Positions 1-13,430 are shown, numbered from the stretch's first letter. The stretch is DNA of 64,000 bases from Begonia masoniana (GCA_022432975.1 CM039505.1:21397338-21461337), one strand, 5' to 3'. Numbers and translations are program-made. The notes: a model not told the origin generated them from the sequence alone.

Positions 1-494
1 AATCCATGAGGGGTGCAACGTTGAAACTGAAATCCTTAATAAACCTCCTATAAAATGAGGTGAGTCTGTGGAAGCTATGTACGTCCATTGCTCCTTTAGG
101 AGGAGGCCAGTCATTTATGGCCTTTGATCTTTTCTTCATCAACTTCCATTCCATCTTTGGAAATAATAAATCCTAAGTAGTACACTTTCTCTTGGAGATT
201 GCCGAATAACTTGGTATTTTGAAATAGGATACTAAGGTGGTTTAGGTGTCGTGGAAGATCTAAACTGTACACCAATATGTCATCGAAGTAAACGACAATG
301 AATTTTCCTAAGAATTCATTAAGCACGCGGTGCATCAAACGCATGAAGGTACTTGAGGCATTTGAAAGCTCGAATGACATCATCATCCATTCAAACAACC
401 CATATTTTATATTGAAGGTTGTCTTCCATTCAGCACTTTCTTTCATCATAATTTGATGGTACCCGCTCTTGAGGTCCACCTTTGAAAATACTAC
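1..494 (-). pseudogene. Ty3/gypsy pol fragment (reverse transcriptase)
   Basis: This is a piece of the reverse transcriptase of a Ty3/gypsy retrotransposon, the enzyme that copies element RNA into DNA. Seen on minus: FSKVDLKSGYHQI near 490, a degenerate KYGLFEWMMMSFEL stretch, then the catalytic box YFDDILVYS. The frame breaks near 119, where one extra base seems present. After a shift, reading continues with DWPPPKG and FYRRFIKDFS to the window edge, so the fragment runs off the left side. The YFDD box and the following residues differ from the FIDD type of the elements at 3-8 kb and 43-46 kb, so it is another lineage, perhaps Reina, CRM or Galadriel (inference). Its upstream part is missing because retrotransposon 1 starts exactly at the palm motif. 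Confidence 0.85.
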
Positions 495-3046
495 TGTAAC
501 GACCCCAGTGGAATCGCCACACAAATTCATTACTTGATCTCTTAATCATTTGATTCTTACTTCCATACACCTTGTTCATTATTAGTGTTAATATTATTCC
601 CTCTTTGTTTTCTCTTTTTTTTTTTTTTCAAACATCTCTTGATCTGCATCTACCGATAACGTTATAGACTCACATCGACCGATGATCACGTGTCCGCCAC
701 GCAACACATCTGATCTCAACCAGCAATAGACATCCACCGGTGGTCACGGGCATTGCACGTGCCTAATTAAAGACATTGCCCGGTCCCGAACATTCTCCAC
801 TAGATGTTCATATTTACCCTACATCGACCGGTGGACATGTGTGCCTCACGTGACCGATTTAAAACATTACCTGAACATTAAACGACAAGAAAATACTCTA
901 CATCTGCCGATCACTAGACGACAAAATAACATCTTCATCTTCCGGTGACTCAAATACATTTCATCCACCGAACGCTAGACGACAAAATAACATTCCCAGC
1001 ATCCGGTGAAGAAATACACTTCATCCACCGAACGCTAGACGACAAATTAAAATTCCCAGCATCCGGTGAAGAAATACACTTCATCCACCGAACGCTAGAC
1101 GACAAATTAACATTTACATCATCGGGCATGGAAACAAACTACATCTTCCGGTGACGTCATACTACATCTTCCGGTGACGTCACCCGGAAGACTCAATCGT
1201 TCAACTCCCATCATTTGACATCCGCCGATGACGTCAGCCGGATGATTGCCTCATCCAGCTTCTATCATACGGCAGTAAAACACTATAATCATCAAACATC
1301 TTCATCCGATAGAACATATCACAACTCACCCGATTCTTAACTTAGTAACTATAAACATCAAAGAGTAAGGATCATAAACTCATCCAAAATACGCATAGCG
1401 GAAGACTTAAGCAACACAAACCATTCAATAATCCTTAAAGTCGTATTCAGACTCTAAAGTCAAACCATTCAAATCCGAATCTCATTGTTATAGGAAATTC
1501 TGTTCTACTTAGTCATTTGTTTATCATAAACTTTTCTGACTTACTATGAGCATAACCAGGGAACTTAATCGCCTATCCAGCCTTGCACTATCACACTGAG
1601 CATCCTCCAGCAACCAGCTTTAAACATTCTCTTGGAATTGGGAATCCTCACCTATTAACTCTTCTCCTACATCAAAAGGTTCAACTATAAGCCTAATGCT
1701 TAGTAAGGAATGCAACAATAACATGAATGCATGAATGAATATTTCGGAGAAATACATGGTCTTAAGTCTTTTCTTGTTCATAATCGCCATCCATAATCAT
1801 GAATCATATTCATCATTCGTAATCATTGTTCATAATCATTGTTCATATTCATCATTCGTAATCATTGTTCATATTCATCATTCGTAATCATTGTTCATAA
1901 TCATTGTTCATATTCATCATTTAAGTTGTGTGGAATGAGAGAGCATTTGTGCCGGTAAAGGGGGTTCGACAGTGAATTTGATCATGGTCCCTACTGCGGG
2001 TCGTATTCATATGTCCTTCTTTGGACTGTGACATACGCCGAACCGCCCCCAACCCTCACTCAACCACGTTGCAGGGATTTTTATCGTCTTATCTTGTTCA
2101 TGAGAAAACATACTTTTAAAACATTTTCATGTGCATAAAACATTGATAATGCATGAACATGGAAATTCTTAACTCATTCAAGCTACAGAATGGAACATTC
2201 ATCCAGTATGAAAACTTACCATTAAACTAAACGTCAACATAAGTACTAGACTGTGGCTTAATAACCTCTAATCGTCATATCAGTTACTATCTAGCATCCT
2301 TGTGATGTAGGGCCCTATTGGCCGGAAATCCTATACATTCACTTACCTGGTCTCCTTAGCACTTTGAGTTTTTTTCTCTTCAAACTTCTTCACCTAAAAC
2401 ATTTACATTGCAGTAGTTAAAACAAAATCCTAATAGTTCTAATCTCAAGTTATCCTAAGATTTAATAGCTAAAGTCATCCTCGAATCCTTAGTCTAATAC
2501 CCTGAGCAGTCTGAAATCCCAAAACCAAAACAGACAGATTCAATTAGTGATAACTCAGGGTTGGTTGTTTAGTGTCCAAAAATCGATTCAGAAAGACATT
2601 ACCACTTCCAGATTTCAAATGTTCTTATTATTAGTCGGCCATTGGGAAATTCAAAACTCCAATGCCGAGTAGAAAACAGGGCTAATAAACTAACAGCTAG
2701 CTACATTGCCTAATGCATACCTCAGGCACAGAGTAGACGAGTAGTGGCAGAGAAAAGCGATCGTCGAAGAGAGTATGCTGAAAGAAGAGAGCAAGAGCTT
2801 GGGAAAGAAGAAATCGCCGAGAGTAGGAGATGTCGGCTACAGTGGTTTAAATGAAGTTTGGACCCTTTCCATTTTCTTTAAATACCGGTCTCAAATCTCC
2901 ATTATTACAACTTTGCCACTCAACCTAGCTTAAATCCACATGTAATTAATTAAGCTCGGCATAAAATTCTAAACCGAGAAAAATTAATTAAACACGACAG
3001 TTAAAACGGTTAAGGGAATTACCTGGTCGTTATTTTGGGTGTTACA
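495..3046 (-). repeat. 3' LTR of retrotransposon 1
   Basis: 2552-bp terminal repeat, near-identical to 7673-10261. It holds an exact 60-bp tandem array at 961-1140 (unit begins TCATCCACCGAACG), TGACGTCA palindromes at about 1153-1235, and an AT-rich array of TTCATATTCATCATTCG type at about 1790-1925. On minus it shows the shared LTR splice-like layout: acceptor TTTTAG, a 47-nt mini-exon at 2347-2393, donor GTAAGT, and a GGCC-loop-GGCC hairpin at about 2311-2324. The LTR interrupts the gypsy fragment at 1-494. Confidence 0.93.
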
Positions 3047-3060
3047 TCCACCCCTCCTTA
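3047..3060 (-). other. Polypurine tract of retrotransposon 1
   Basis: Read on minus this is TAAGGAGGGGTGGA immediately before the 3' LTR. It is the usual primer site for plus-strand DNA synthesis. The same tract recurs at 10262-10275 next to the duplicated internal end. Confidence 0.85.
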
Positions 3061-3087
3061 AACAAAATTTTCGTCCTCGAAAATTGA

Positions 3088-6000
3088 TCAAACAAATAAC
3101 TCTGGATATTTGTCTAACATGTCCTGTCGTCGCTCCCAAGTGGCTTCTTCGATACCATGATTCTTCCATAAAACTTTGACCAGTGGGATCTCTTTATTCC
3201 TCAGAGTTTTAACTACAGATTCCAATATCTGCACCGGCTTTTCTTCGTACACCAATGTCGGTTCTAACTCAATGTCTGTTGGCTGAATAACTTGCGTCAG
3301 ATCTCGCATGCATTTCCTTAACATTGACACGTGAAAGACATTGTGAACCTTATCCAATGATGGAGGCAATTGCAGTCTGTAAGCTGTACTACCGATTCTA
3401 GCCAAAACAGGGAATGGTCCAATGAATCGTGGATTAAGCTTTCCCTTCTTACTGAATCTTGTAACTCCTTTAAACGGTGAAATTTTTAGAAAACCCTCAT
3501 CCCCAACAGAAAACTCAAGGTCTCTTATTCTTTGGTCTACATAACTCTTCTGTCGACTCTGAGCAGTCACCATCCTCTTCCTAATAACAGAAATCTTTTC
3601 AGACATCTGCTGCAGAAGTTCGGGTCCTAGAAGTTTTGCTTCCCCAACCTCATCCTAATACAGAGGTGACCTACATTTCCTGTCGTACAGTGCTTCATAA
3701 GGTGCCATTCCGATAGTGGACTGATAACTGTTATTGTAGGAGAACTCAACCAAAGGTAAGTATCGACTCCAAGATGACTGGAAATCTATCACACACGCTC
3801 TCAGCATATCTTCAAGTATCTGAATAGTCCTTTCCGATTGACCATCTGTCTGCGGGTGAAAGGCAGTGCTGAAGGATAACCTCGTGCCAAGTGTGCCTTG
3901 TAGACCTTTCCAAAACCGGGAGGTGAACCTAGGGTCACGATCAGAGACAATAGATGCAGGGATTCCATGCAACCTAATAACTTCTTGTACATAAAGATCA
4001 GCAAGCTGGTCCATCGAGTAGGTTGTCCTTACTGGTAAGAAATGGGCTGATTTCGTCAGTCTATCAATCACAACCCAAATACTATCATGTCCCTTAGTTG
4101 TCTTAGGTAATCCTACGACGAAATCCATAACTATGTGTTCCCACTTCCACTCGGGAATAGGTAGAGGCTGAAGGGTGCCTCTTGGACGTTGGTGCTCGGC
4201 TTTAACTTGTTGGCAAACCAAACATGACTCTACATACTTAGCAACATCTCTCTTTAAGTTTGGCCATCAATAAAGTAACTTCAGGTCTCGATACATCTTG
4301 GTGCTGCCAGGATGTACAGAAAAGGGAGACGAATGCGCCTCAGCCAAGATTAACTTACGTAATCCTTCATCATTAGGGACATACCATCTATTTCTAAACC
4401 TCAGAATCCCATCCTTGGAAAGACTAAACTCGGAGGTGGTGCCCTTCACCTTGTTCATCATACTGTTATTCTCCTCAGAGTCCTTCTGTTGTGCCTCTTT
4501 GATCTTTTCCAAAATCGTTGGTTGAATGGTCAAATCGGCAAGTAAGGTTGATAACTCTGGAACTATCTCCAATTCAAACCTCTGAACTTCTGTCCTCAAA
4601 GGTATAGACATGGTTGACACAACGGGTTGCATAGTTGTTGACATCCTGCTCAATGCGTCAGCTACAGAGTTAGCCTTACCCGGGTGATACTTGATCTCAA
4701 AGTCGTAATCCTTGACAAATTCCAACCAACGCCTCTGCCTCATGTTCAATTCCTTTTGTGTAAAGAGGTACCTCAGACTTTTATGGTCAGAAAACACCTC
4801 ACACTGCTGTCCATATAAATAGTGTCTCCATATCTTCAAGGCAAAAACAACAGCGGCTAGTTCTAAATCATGGGTGGGATAGTTCTGTTCATAACTCTTT
4901 AACTGCCTAGAGGCATACGCTACAACCTTGCCTTCTTGCATCAAAACACAGCCCAAACTAACTTTTGATGCATCACAAAATACGCTAAACTTTCCTTCTT
5001 CGGTTGGAAGGGTCAGAACCGGGGCCGTCGTTAACTTCACTTTCAATGTCTGGAAGCTATCCTCACAAGCTTCGGTCCAAGAATACTTATTGTCCTTCTT
5101 TGTCAGATTTGTCAGAGGCTTAGCTATTAAAGAAAATCCTCTGATGAACTTCCTGTAATAGCCTGCCAATCCAAGGAAACTGCGGACTTCACTGGCGTTC
5201 TTTGGTTGTGGCCAATCCTTTACTGCTTGAATTTTGGTCGGGTCCACTGATAAGCCATTAGCAGAAACTACATGACCAAGAAAATTAACCTTGTTCAACC
5301 AAAATTCACACTTGGACAATTTGGCATAAAGCTGGTGCTCCTTCAATGTTGTCAAAACTATTCTTAAATGCTCTGCATGGTCAGCTTCAGTCCGTGAGTA
5401 TATCAGGATATCATCTATGAACACAATTACAAATTTGTCCAAATACTCACGAAACACTCGATTCATCAAATCCATAAAGGCTGCAGGTGCATTGGTCAGT
5501 CCAAACGACATGACCAAGAATTCGTAGTGTCCATAACGGGTTCTGAAGGCTGTCTTTGGTATATCTCCTTCCTTAACCTTCAGTTGGTAATAACCCAAAC
5601 GTAAATCTATTTTTGAAAACACCTTTGCTCCTTGCAATTGGTCGAACAAATCATCAATCCGAGGTAAGGGGTACTTATTCTTGATTGTCAACTTATTTAG
5701 CTCCCAATAGTCTATGCACATTCTAAGGGAACCATCTTTCTTCTTGACAAATAAGACAGGTGCACCCCAAGGGGAACTGCTAGGGCGTATAAATCCTTTG
5801 TCTACTAATTCCTGTAGTTGGACTTTTAACTCCTTTAGCTCAACAGGTGCCATCCGATAAGGATTCTTAGATACCGGTAAGGCCTCAGGGTACGTATCTA
5901 TTACAAACTCTATTTCTCTATCAGGTGGTAAACCAGGCAAATCATCCAAAAATGCCTCAGGGAACTCTCGGGCTATGGGAATATCCTGTAATTCCATTCT

Positions 6001-7509
6001 ATCCTTCATCCGAACATCCATTACACTAGCCAGGTAACTCTCACATCCATTTTTCAATAATCGATGAATCTCTAAGGAGGATATAATCGGTATTTTACTT
6101 ATCTTAGGGATAGCTTGGAAGGAATAATGGTTACCATTTGGGGGTCGAAAATCAACCATCCCAGATCTACAACTTATTGTGGCATAATGCTTGAATAACC
6201 AATCCATCCCTAATATCACCTCATACCCTTTCATGTCAATTACAATCAGTTCTACATATAGTTTCTTACCTCCTAAGGACACAACATCACCCTTAATAAT
6301 CTGTTTTGACTGTAGGGTCTTCCTTGATGGTAACATAACATTATATGACCTTTCGGCTGGTAAAAGTTCTAAGTTGTGTTTGCATACAAACAAGGTCGAT
6401 ATAAACGAGTGTGTGGCTCCCGTATCTATAAGTGTGTAAGCAGTAAAACCACAGATTATAATGGTACCTGTAATGACTGTATGCGGCACTGTGTCCTCAT
6501 TCTCCATCATAGCATAAACTCTAGGTGCTATCCTTGCACGGTTCGGGTCTGGCGGCATGGGGCAGTCTCTGACTATATGTCCAACCTTATCACATCTGAA
6601 ACAGCGGCCAGAACGCAACTTGCATTCGCCGGGGTGGTTCTTCTGACAGGTGGGGCATAAGGGTGCCAGAGGCCTCTTCCCTTTTCCTTGGTCATCATTC
6701 TGGTTGAGGGGTCTCTTTATACCTTCTTGTTGTTGTTGTGGTCCCCTGTTCTGTTGCGGCTGCCAACCTTTGTTCTGACGTGGTGGCGGCTGAGTTTCCT
6801 TCGTGAATTTTCTTGGCTGCTCACGCTGTGCATATGCTGTCATTTCCGCCTCTTCCAGCTCCAAGGCCTTAGCCGTCACTTCACCATAAGGTACATTGTG
6901 TATCCCAGCAGTCTTTACTTTCATGTACAAACTCTGCTTCAGTCCTTGAACAAATTGGTAAATCCTGTCCTCATCATCCTCAATCATTCGGGGAGCAAAC
7001 CGTGATAAAGCATCAAATTTGCATATGTAATCCGTCACAGAGCCAGTTTGTCGCAGATTCATGAACTCCTTCTTCTTGTTGGCTCGAACAGTCCTGTTGA
7101 AGTACTTGTCAAAGAAGGCAGTCTTAAACATTTCCCAGGTCATAGCTCCGGCATTAGCGGTGTTCTTGATTGAGTCCCACCAATGTCTTGCACTTAATTC
7201 CGAATGAAAAACAGCATATGTGACCTTATCTCCTTTATCAACCTTTGCGTACTTAAACATGTCTTCTATCTTTCGAACCCACTCCTCAGCATAAATAGGA
7301 TCTGAAACATGTCCATTAAACACCGGGGGTCGAAGCCGGTGGAACTGCTCACCCCCATGATCATGAGTCGCATTAGTACTGGAGTTGCCTTGTTCCTCTC
7401 TAGCAGTCATCAGTTGTTCGATCTGGCGAGATTGGCGCATGACCAACTCTGTCAACTGAGCAATGGCATTGCTATCCTCATTGGTCTCTCTCTGCTGACC
7501 TCTAACCAT
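3088..7509 (-). pseudogene. gag-pol polyprotein with two in-frame stops
   Basis: One continuous frame of about 1473 codons from [10 protein letters not shown] at 7509. An upstream in-frame ATG at 7572 exists, but MVRG matches the start of element E's gag. In order: gag capsid region ([13 protein letters not shown]), zinc knuckles ([26 protein letters not shown]), protease ([10 protein letters not shown]), reverse transcriptase ([13 protein letters not shown]), RNase H (FCDASK, SDHKSL), integrase zinc finger and DDE core (SDRDPRF, QSERT), GPF module (FIGPFPVL), and a C-terminal chromodomain (LVKVLWKNHGIEEATW). Stops at 4267-4269 and 3655-3657 both replace an expected tryptophan. They fall in the integrase finger and after the core. 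The frame is otherwise open, so the copy died recently. Confidence 0.95.
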
Positions 7510-7656
7510 TTTAGGATTCCTAGACAAATCATTACAGATACATCTTAACTTAATGACATTTACTGAAATCATAAATACTTACAGTTGCTGGAGTGTGCTC
7601 ATGTGACAGTCAGTGCTGCAAGGCAGTCTGCAAAATCGGTTTTAGAACCTAGTTTT

Positions 7657-7668
7657 GCTCTGATACCA
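7657..7668 (-). other. Primer binding site, initiator tRNA-Met
   Basis: The minus strand reads TGGTATCAGAGC four bases inside the 5' LTR. This is complementary to the 3' end of plant initiator tRNA-Met and primes minus-strand DNA synthesis. Confidence 0.92.
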
Positions 7669-7672
7669 TAAT

Positions 7673-10261
7673 TGTAACGACCCCAGTGGAATCACCACAC
7701 AAATTCATTACTTGATCTTTTAATCATTTGATTCTTACTTCCATACACCTTGTTCATTATTAGTGTTAGTATTATTCCCTCTTTGTTTTCTCTCTTTTTT
7801 TTTTCAAACATCTCTTGATCTGCATCTACCGATAGAGTTATAGACTCACATCGACCGATGATCACGTGTCTGCCACGCGACACATCTGATCTCAACCAGC
7901 AATAGACATCCACCGGTGGTCACGGGAATTGCACGTGCCTAATTAAAGACATCGCCCGGTCCCGAACATTCTCCACTAGATGTTCATATTTACCCTACAT
8001 CGACCGGTGGACATGTGTGCCTCACGTGACCGATTTAAAACATTACCTGAACATTAAACGACAAGAAAATACTCTACATCTGCCGATCACTAGACGACAA
8101 AATAACATCTTCATCTTCCGGTGACTCAAATACATTTCATCCACCGAACGCTAGACGACAAAATAACATTCCCAGCATCCGGTGAATAAATACACTTCAT
8201 CCACCAAACGCTAGACGACAAATTAACATTCCCAGCATCCAGTGAAGAAATACACTTCATCCACCGAACGCTAGACGACAAATTAACATTTACATCATCG
8301 GGCGAGGAAACAAACTACATCTTCCGATGACGTCATACTACATCTTCCGGTGACGTCACCCGGAAGACTCAATCGTTCAACTCCCATCATTTGACATCCG
8401 CCGATGACGTCAGCCGGATGATTGCCTCATCCAGCTTCTATCATACGGCAGTAAAACACTATAATCATCAAATATCTTCATCCGATAGAACATATCACAA
8501 CTCACCCGATTCTTAACTTAGTAACTATAAACATCAAAGAGTAAGGATCATAAACTCATCCAAAATACGCATAGCGGAAGACTTAAGCAACACAAACCAT
8601 TCAATAATCCTTAAAGTCGTATTCAGACCCTAAAGTCAAACCATTCAATCCGAATCTCATTGTTATAGGAAATTCTGTTCTACTTAGTCATTTGTTTATC
8701 ATAAACTTTTCTGACTTACTATGAGCATAACCAGGGAACTTAATCGCCTATCCAGCCTTTCACTGTCACACTGAGCATCCTCCAGCAACCAGCTTTAAAC
8801 GTTCTATTAGAATTGGGAATCCTCACCTATTAACTCTTCTCCTACATCAAAAGGTTCAACTATAAGCCTAATGCTTAGTAAGGAATGCAACAATAACATG
8901 AATGCATGAATGCATATTTCGGAGAAATACATGGTCTTAAGTCTTTTCTTGTTCATAATCGCCATCCATAATCATGAATCATATTCATCATTCGTAATCA
9001 TTGTTCATAATCATTGTTCATATTCATCATTCGTAATCATTGTTCATAATCATTGTTCATATTCATCATTCGTAATCATTGTTCATAATATCATCATTCG
9101 TACTCATGTTCATAATCATTGTTCATATTCATCATTAAGTTGTGTGGAATGAGAGAGGATTTGTGCCGGTAAAGGGGGTTCGACAGTGAGTTTGATCATG
9201 GTCCCTACTGCGGGTCGTATTCATATGTCCTTCTTTGGACTGTGACATACGCCGAACCGCCTCCAACCCTCACTCAACCACGTTGCAGGGATTTTTATTC
9301 GTCTTATCTTGTTCATGAGAAAACATACTTTTAAAATATTTTCATGTGCATAAAACATTGATAATGCATGAACATGGAAATTCTTAACTCATTCAAGCTA
9401 CAGAATGGAACATTCATCCAGTATGAAAACTTACCATTAAACTAAATGTCAACTTAAGTACTAGACTGTGGCATAATAACCTATAATCGTCATATCAGTT
9501 ACTATCTAGCATCCTTGTGATGTAGGGCCCTATTGGCCGGAAATCCTATACATTCACTTACCTGGTCTCCTTAGCACTTTGAGTTCCTTTCTCTTCAAAC
9601 TTCTTCACCTAAAACATTTACATTGCAGTAGTTAAAACAAAATCCTAATAGTTCTAATCTCAAGTTATCCTAAGATTTAATAGCTGAAGTCATCCTCGAA
9701 TCCTTAGTCTAATACCCTGAGCAGTCTGAAATCCCAAAACCAAAACAGACAGATTCGATTAGCGATAACTCAGGGTTGGTTGTTTAGTGTCCAAAAATCG
9801 ATTCAGAAAGACATTACCACTTCCAGATTTCAAATGTTCTTATTATTAGTCGGCCATTGGGAAATCCAAAACTCCAATGCCGAGTAGAAAACAGGGCTAA
9901 TAAACTAACAGCTAGCTACATTGCCTAATGCATACCTCAGGCACAGAGTAGACGAGTAGTGGCAGAGAAAACCGATCGTCGAAGAGAGTATGCTGAAAGC
10001 AGAGAGCAAGAGCTTGGGAAAGAAGAAATCGCCGAGAGTAGGAGATGTCGTCTACAGTGGTTTAAATGAAGTTTGAACCCTTTCCATTTTCTTTAAATAC
10101 CGGTCTCAAATCTCCATTATTACAACTTTGCCACTCAACCTAGCTTAAATCCACATGTAATTAATTAAGCTCGGCATAAAATTCTAAACCGGGAAAAATT
10201 AATTAAACACGACAGTTAAAACGGTTAAGGGAATTACCTGGTCGTTATTTTGGGTGTTACA
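7673..10261 (-). repeat. 5' LTR of retrotransposon 1
   Basis: 2589-bp partner of 495-3046. It is longer mainly because its AT-rich array at about 8950-9140 has extra units. The 60-bp array recurs at 8137-8316. Differences elsewhere are scattered single bases and small indels, so insertion was fairly recent. Both ends read TG..CA. Confidence 0.93.
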
Positions 10262-10575
10262 TCCACCCCTCCTTAAACAAAATTTTCGTCCTCGAAAATT
10301 GATCAAACAAATAACTCTGGATATTTGTCTAACATGTCCTGTCGTCGCTCCCAAGTGGCTTCTTCGATACCATGATTCTTCCATAAAACTTTGACCAGTG
10401 GGATCTCTTTATTCCTCAGAGTTTTAACTACAGATTCCAATATCTGCACCGGCTTTTCTTCGTACACCAATGTCGGTTCTAACTCAATGTCTGTTGGCTG
10501 TATAACTTGCGTCAGATCTCGCATCCATTTCCTTAACATTGACACGTGAAAGACATTGTGAACCTTATCCAATGA
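10262..10575 (-). pseudogene. Duplicated integrase C-terminus/chromodomain fragment
   Basis: After the right LTR the sequence repeats retrotransposon 1's own internal 3' end: purine tract, untranslated tail, then the chromodomain frame ending KYPELFV. It matches 3047-3360 with only a couple of differences, including a codon change near 10525. It stops abruptly after AATGA at 10575, where unrelated GC-richer DNA begins. It belongs to a second, truncated unit sharing the 7673-10261 LTR. Confidence 0.9.
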
Positions 10576-10753
10576 GGCACGGTGGCGACGTGCCTACGAC
10601 AGCGCAGTGTATCGACCGACTATCTCGGGCGGTTACATTTCGAGTCGGGGCAGGGGAAAGAAGATCGTGAGTACGGGGCCACCTGACTACGTGGGATGGC
10701 GGGACGTAACGCCACGTGGTCGAGGTTAAAACCGAGGGATGGCGATACGTAGC
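10576..10753. repeat. Fragment of an older LTR
   Basis: 178 bp of GC-richer DNA with no reading frame of note. It contains GGTGGCGACGTGCC followed by CGACCGACTA and GGTTACATT. The same ordered words occur at about 18113-18170, just beyond the other end of retrotransposon 2. The two pieces are probably one older LTR, or tandem units of one, split by that insertion. Confidence 0.55.
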
Positions 10754-12878
10754 TGTAACGCCCCAAGTTAATCAACTCGGTTTGTTACTCATACTCACTA
10801 AACTGAACTAGGAAATTCTGGCAAAATTTAAAACTCCACTCAACGGCTAAAATCAACATTATTTTGAAACATCAAAACCTTGCAGCGGAAAACATTTATG
10901 TAAAAACAGAATCATGATGAATACCGACTAGCAAAAACCTTGAGTTAAAAATCGTTAAAAACTTCTCTGCGACATCTTCAAACAATTCAACAATACTACG
11001 CAATCCGTTGTCCACAGATATCAACATTGCTTTGGACGATATCGCTTCAGACAACATTAATTTATACGACACCGTTTTGGACGATAACACTCTGGACGAC
11101 AATTTTGGACGACTGCTCCTCAACGTCCACGGCTACATAGATTTATCGTCTGTGGGTTATCGTCCACAGACTTACTTAGACTTATCGTCCAGACCACGTG
11201 ACTTTATCGTCCACGGGTTACATAAACTCCTCGTCCATAGACTAACGTTCATAAATTTATCGTCCACAGACCACGTGATTTTACCGTCCCCAGTCCACGT
11301 GACTTTATAACTTTGGACGGCAACACTTCAGACAACTTGTCCACATAATGGACAACTGTCTTCCCTGCGATTGTGGACGACTATTTTCTCCTACAGTTCG
11401 GACGACTATTTTGTCCACATAACAGATGATTGTTTTCACTTACAACTTTGGACGATGTTCTTATCCACGACTTTGGACGATAATTCATCCACAACTCTAC
11501 ACGACATTCCCAACAACTAAACAATACTTTAACCGATTATGCACAAATCAGTGGACGATTCCGACTACAAAGAGGACTTATAAATTTTGACAGCAACCAT
11601 TCAAAACAACTTAAATCCATTTCTTACTCAAATCCAGAAAAAACTACTGTTAGAACCGACCATGTTTCATAACCAGAATAATTTCAAAACGAATCAAAAA
11701 CATTAAAACTACCACTGCTATTAAGATTCTCAGCACACACTGGCTAAACATTTGTCCACTAAATTCCACACATACTGCCACTAGTTAAAACGCCTCATTA
11801 GTGCACTAGATCGTGGCAATGGATGCACTCCACCAACTGCGCCTATTCTTCAGTATACTTAGAGAATTCACCTGTAGTCACCTCAACACCTACATCACAA
11901 AACTCATCTATTAGTCTAATGCTAAATAAGCAAAGCAATAATGAAATGAAACGCTGAAACATAAACCCTATTCATGCAGTTTCTACTTTCACAACTCAGT
12001 TGTATTTTCTATTCGTTCCCTATTGATCCCCATGTTCGATGGGAAGCGGATCAATTTTCCTAAAGTCTGCATCCTCTGACTCGATTAAGGGGCAGATTAG
12101 TTCCCTTAATAGCTGTTCTTGATCCCCCTGTTCGATGGGAAATGGATCATGTTTCCCAAAGTATACATCCTCTGTCTCGATTAAGGGGCGAATTAGTTCC
12201 CTTAATAGTTAATCTGATTCAATCTGTTCATGTCTTACCATGCCACTATATATGTAAATTCATTTTTGTATTCTTTCAAAAACATGATACATGCCAAACT
12301 AAAAAGCATACAAAACACACAAGTACCCTATCGTTTTGTGATGTAGGCCCGAAGGCACACACATACTCTACTTACCTGGCTTCTTAGAAAATGTTTGGTT
12401 GTAAGCTACTTTGGGAGTTTGCTCAAACCTAAAACCATAGATAGAGTATTAATTAAATCTTCACTAAACTTCACTCTAAACCATCCAGAAATTTAAGGAA
12501 ACTAGTTGGGAGCTCTGTTCTTCGAGCATTCCCTGATTTATCACAAAACCTGAATCCAACACTCACTCACAGCATTCTCAAAACACACATAGGTTGAAGA
12601 AATCTGGCAGGAGAATCGCCGGGAGACACCTGCTAAGCTGAGCGCCGAAAAAGGAAAGAGGAATAATGTGGCGGCTAAAACCCTTCACTAAACCCTTCAT
12701 TTATATCATATATTTCACAAATTACACATATGCCCTTGACTAACTAAACTTTAATCTAACCATTGTTTCTCTTATTCCCCTCCATTAACATACTCAAGCA
12801 ATTAGTCATATCCCCCTTAATTCCATAAAAACGTACACTACTAACGTCAATTTAAGTCGATAATTATTGGGTGCTACA
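10754..12878 (-). repeat. 3' LTR of retrotransposon 2
   Basis: 2125 bp. A tandem array of CGTCCACAGACCACGTGACT-like units (about 11130-11310) carries several CACGTG G-box hexamers. The minus strand has acceptor TTTTAG, a 53-nt mini-exon at 12376-12428, donor GTAAGT and the GCCTTCGGGC hairpin. It is shorter than its partner because of small array and unit deletions. Confidence 0.9.
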
Positions 12879-12892
12879 ATCTACCCTCTTTA
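12879..12892 (-). other. Polypurine tract of retrotransposon 2
   Basis: Minus strand reads AAAGAGGGTAGAT directly before the 3' LTR, the expected position for plus-strand priming. It has two pyrimidine interruptions. Confidence 0.7.
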
Positions 12893-13299
12893 AAAGAATT
12901 TTGTCCTCAAAATTTGTGGCTTGGTTATCTTCCAACTTACTCACTCTAACGCCTCTCTCTTGACTTTGACTTACTCAGTTTCGATTCTAGCTTCTCTTTG
13001 TGTTAAGTTCATCTAGTTCCTCCCTTCCTACTTCCGTGTCAATCAAACACTTACATAATCCAATCCAAGTCCTCAATAGATCCTCAATTACGTAACACCA
13101 AGGACTTAGTAAGTAAACTCCTTATCCTAAATCCTCGATTTCCATTTCCTTTCTACTCTACCATCTCATTTCTACTTATCAATCCCAACTCAAGCTCTCA
13201 ATACCCAATCTATCAACTATTCCATCATGGTATACTTTGAGTCTCTACTTCCAACTCGGGTTCTAAATATTCTTCTAAGTCTCCGTTTTTGCAACCTTG

Positions 13300-13430
13300 T
13301 TGTAGCTCACATAACACTCTTAACCGCAATCTCCTTGTTGCGTAAAACCTTCACTGCATAATCTAAAATCTCCACTGATTTCTCATTGTATATAAGAGTA
13401 GGTTGGACCTCAATGTTCTGCTAATCCATG
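13300..13430 (-). pseudogene. Integrase C-terminal/chromodomain relic
   Basis: Translated on minus, this stretch gives QPTLIYNEKSVEILD followed by VKVLRNKEIAVKSV and then a stop. It aligns with the chromodomain approach of retrotransposon 1 (PTLVYEEKPVQILE, VKTLRNKEIP). The flanks (12893-13299 and 13431-14494) are pyrimidine-rich on plus and give no clear protein; a few residues near 13490-13560 may be more of the integrase tail. It shows the element once had pol. Confidence 0.7.

Larger units (their letters stand above)
495..10261 (-). mobile_element. Retrotransposon 1: Ty3/gypsy chromovirus, Tekay/Del type
   Basis: A nearly complete LTR retrotransposon on minus. Two LTRs (495-3046 and 7673-10261) bound a gag-pol region. 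LTRs read TGTAACGACC to GGGTGTTACA on plus, that is TG..CA on either strand. The primer site TGGTATCAGAGC (minus) lies just inside the right LTR and a purine tract just inside the left LTR, which fixes minus orientation. A C-terminal chromodomain, FIDD reverse transcriptase and long LTRs fit the Tekay/Del clade. The left flank is ACTAC. The right flank is not host DNA but a second copy of the element's own 3' internal end, so no duplication can be read. Confidence 0.92.

Noticed and set aside
945..1154. ORF with a repeated HFIHRTLDDK phrase
   Set aside because: It translates the exact 60-bp LTR array; the partner LTR does not keep the frame meaningfully.
7657..7668. tRNA-like words near LTRs
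   Set aside because: These 12-nt initiator tRNA-Met matches are primer binding sites; no cloverleaf is present.
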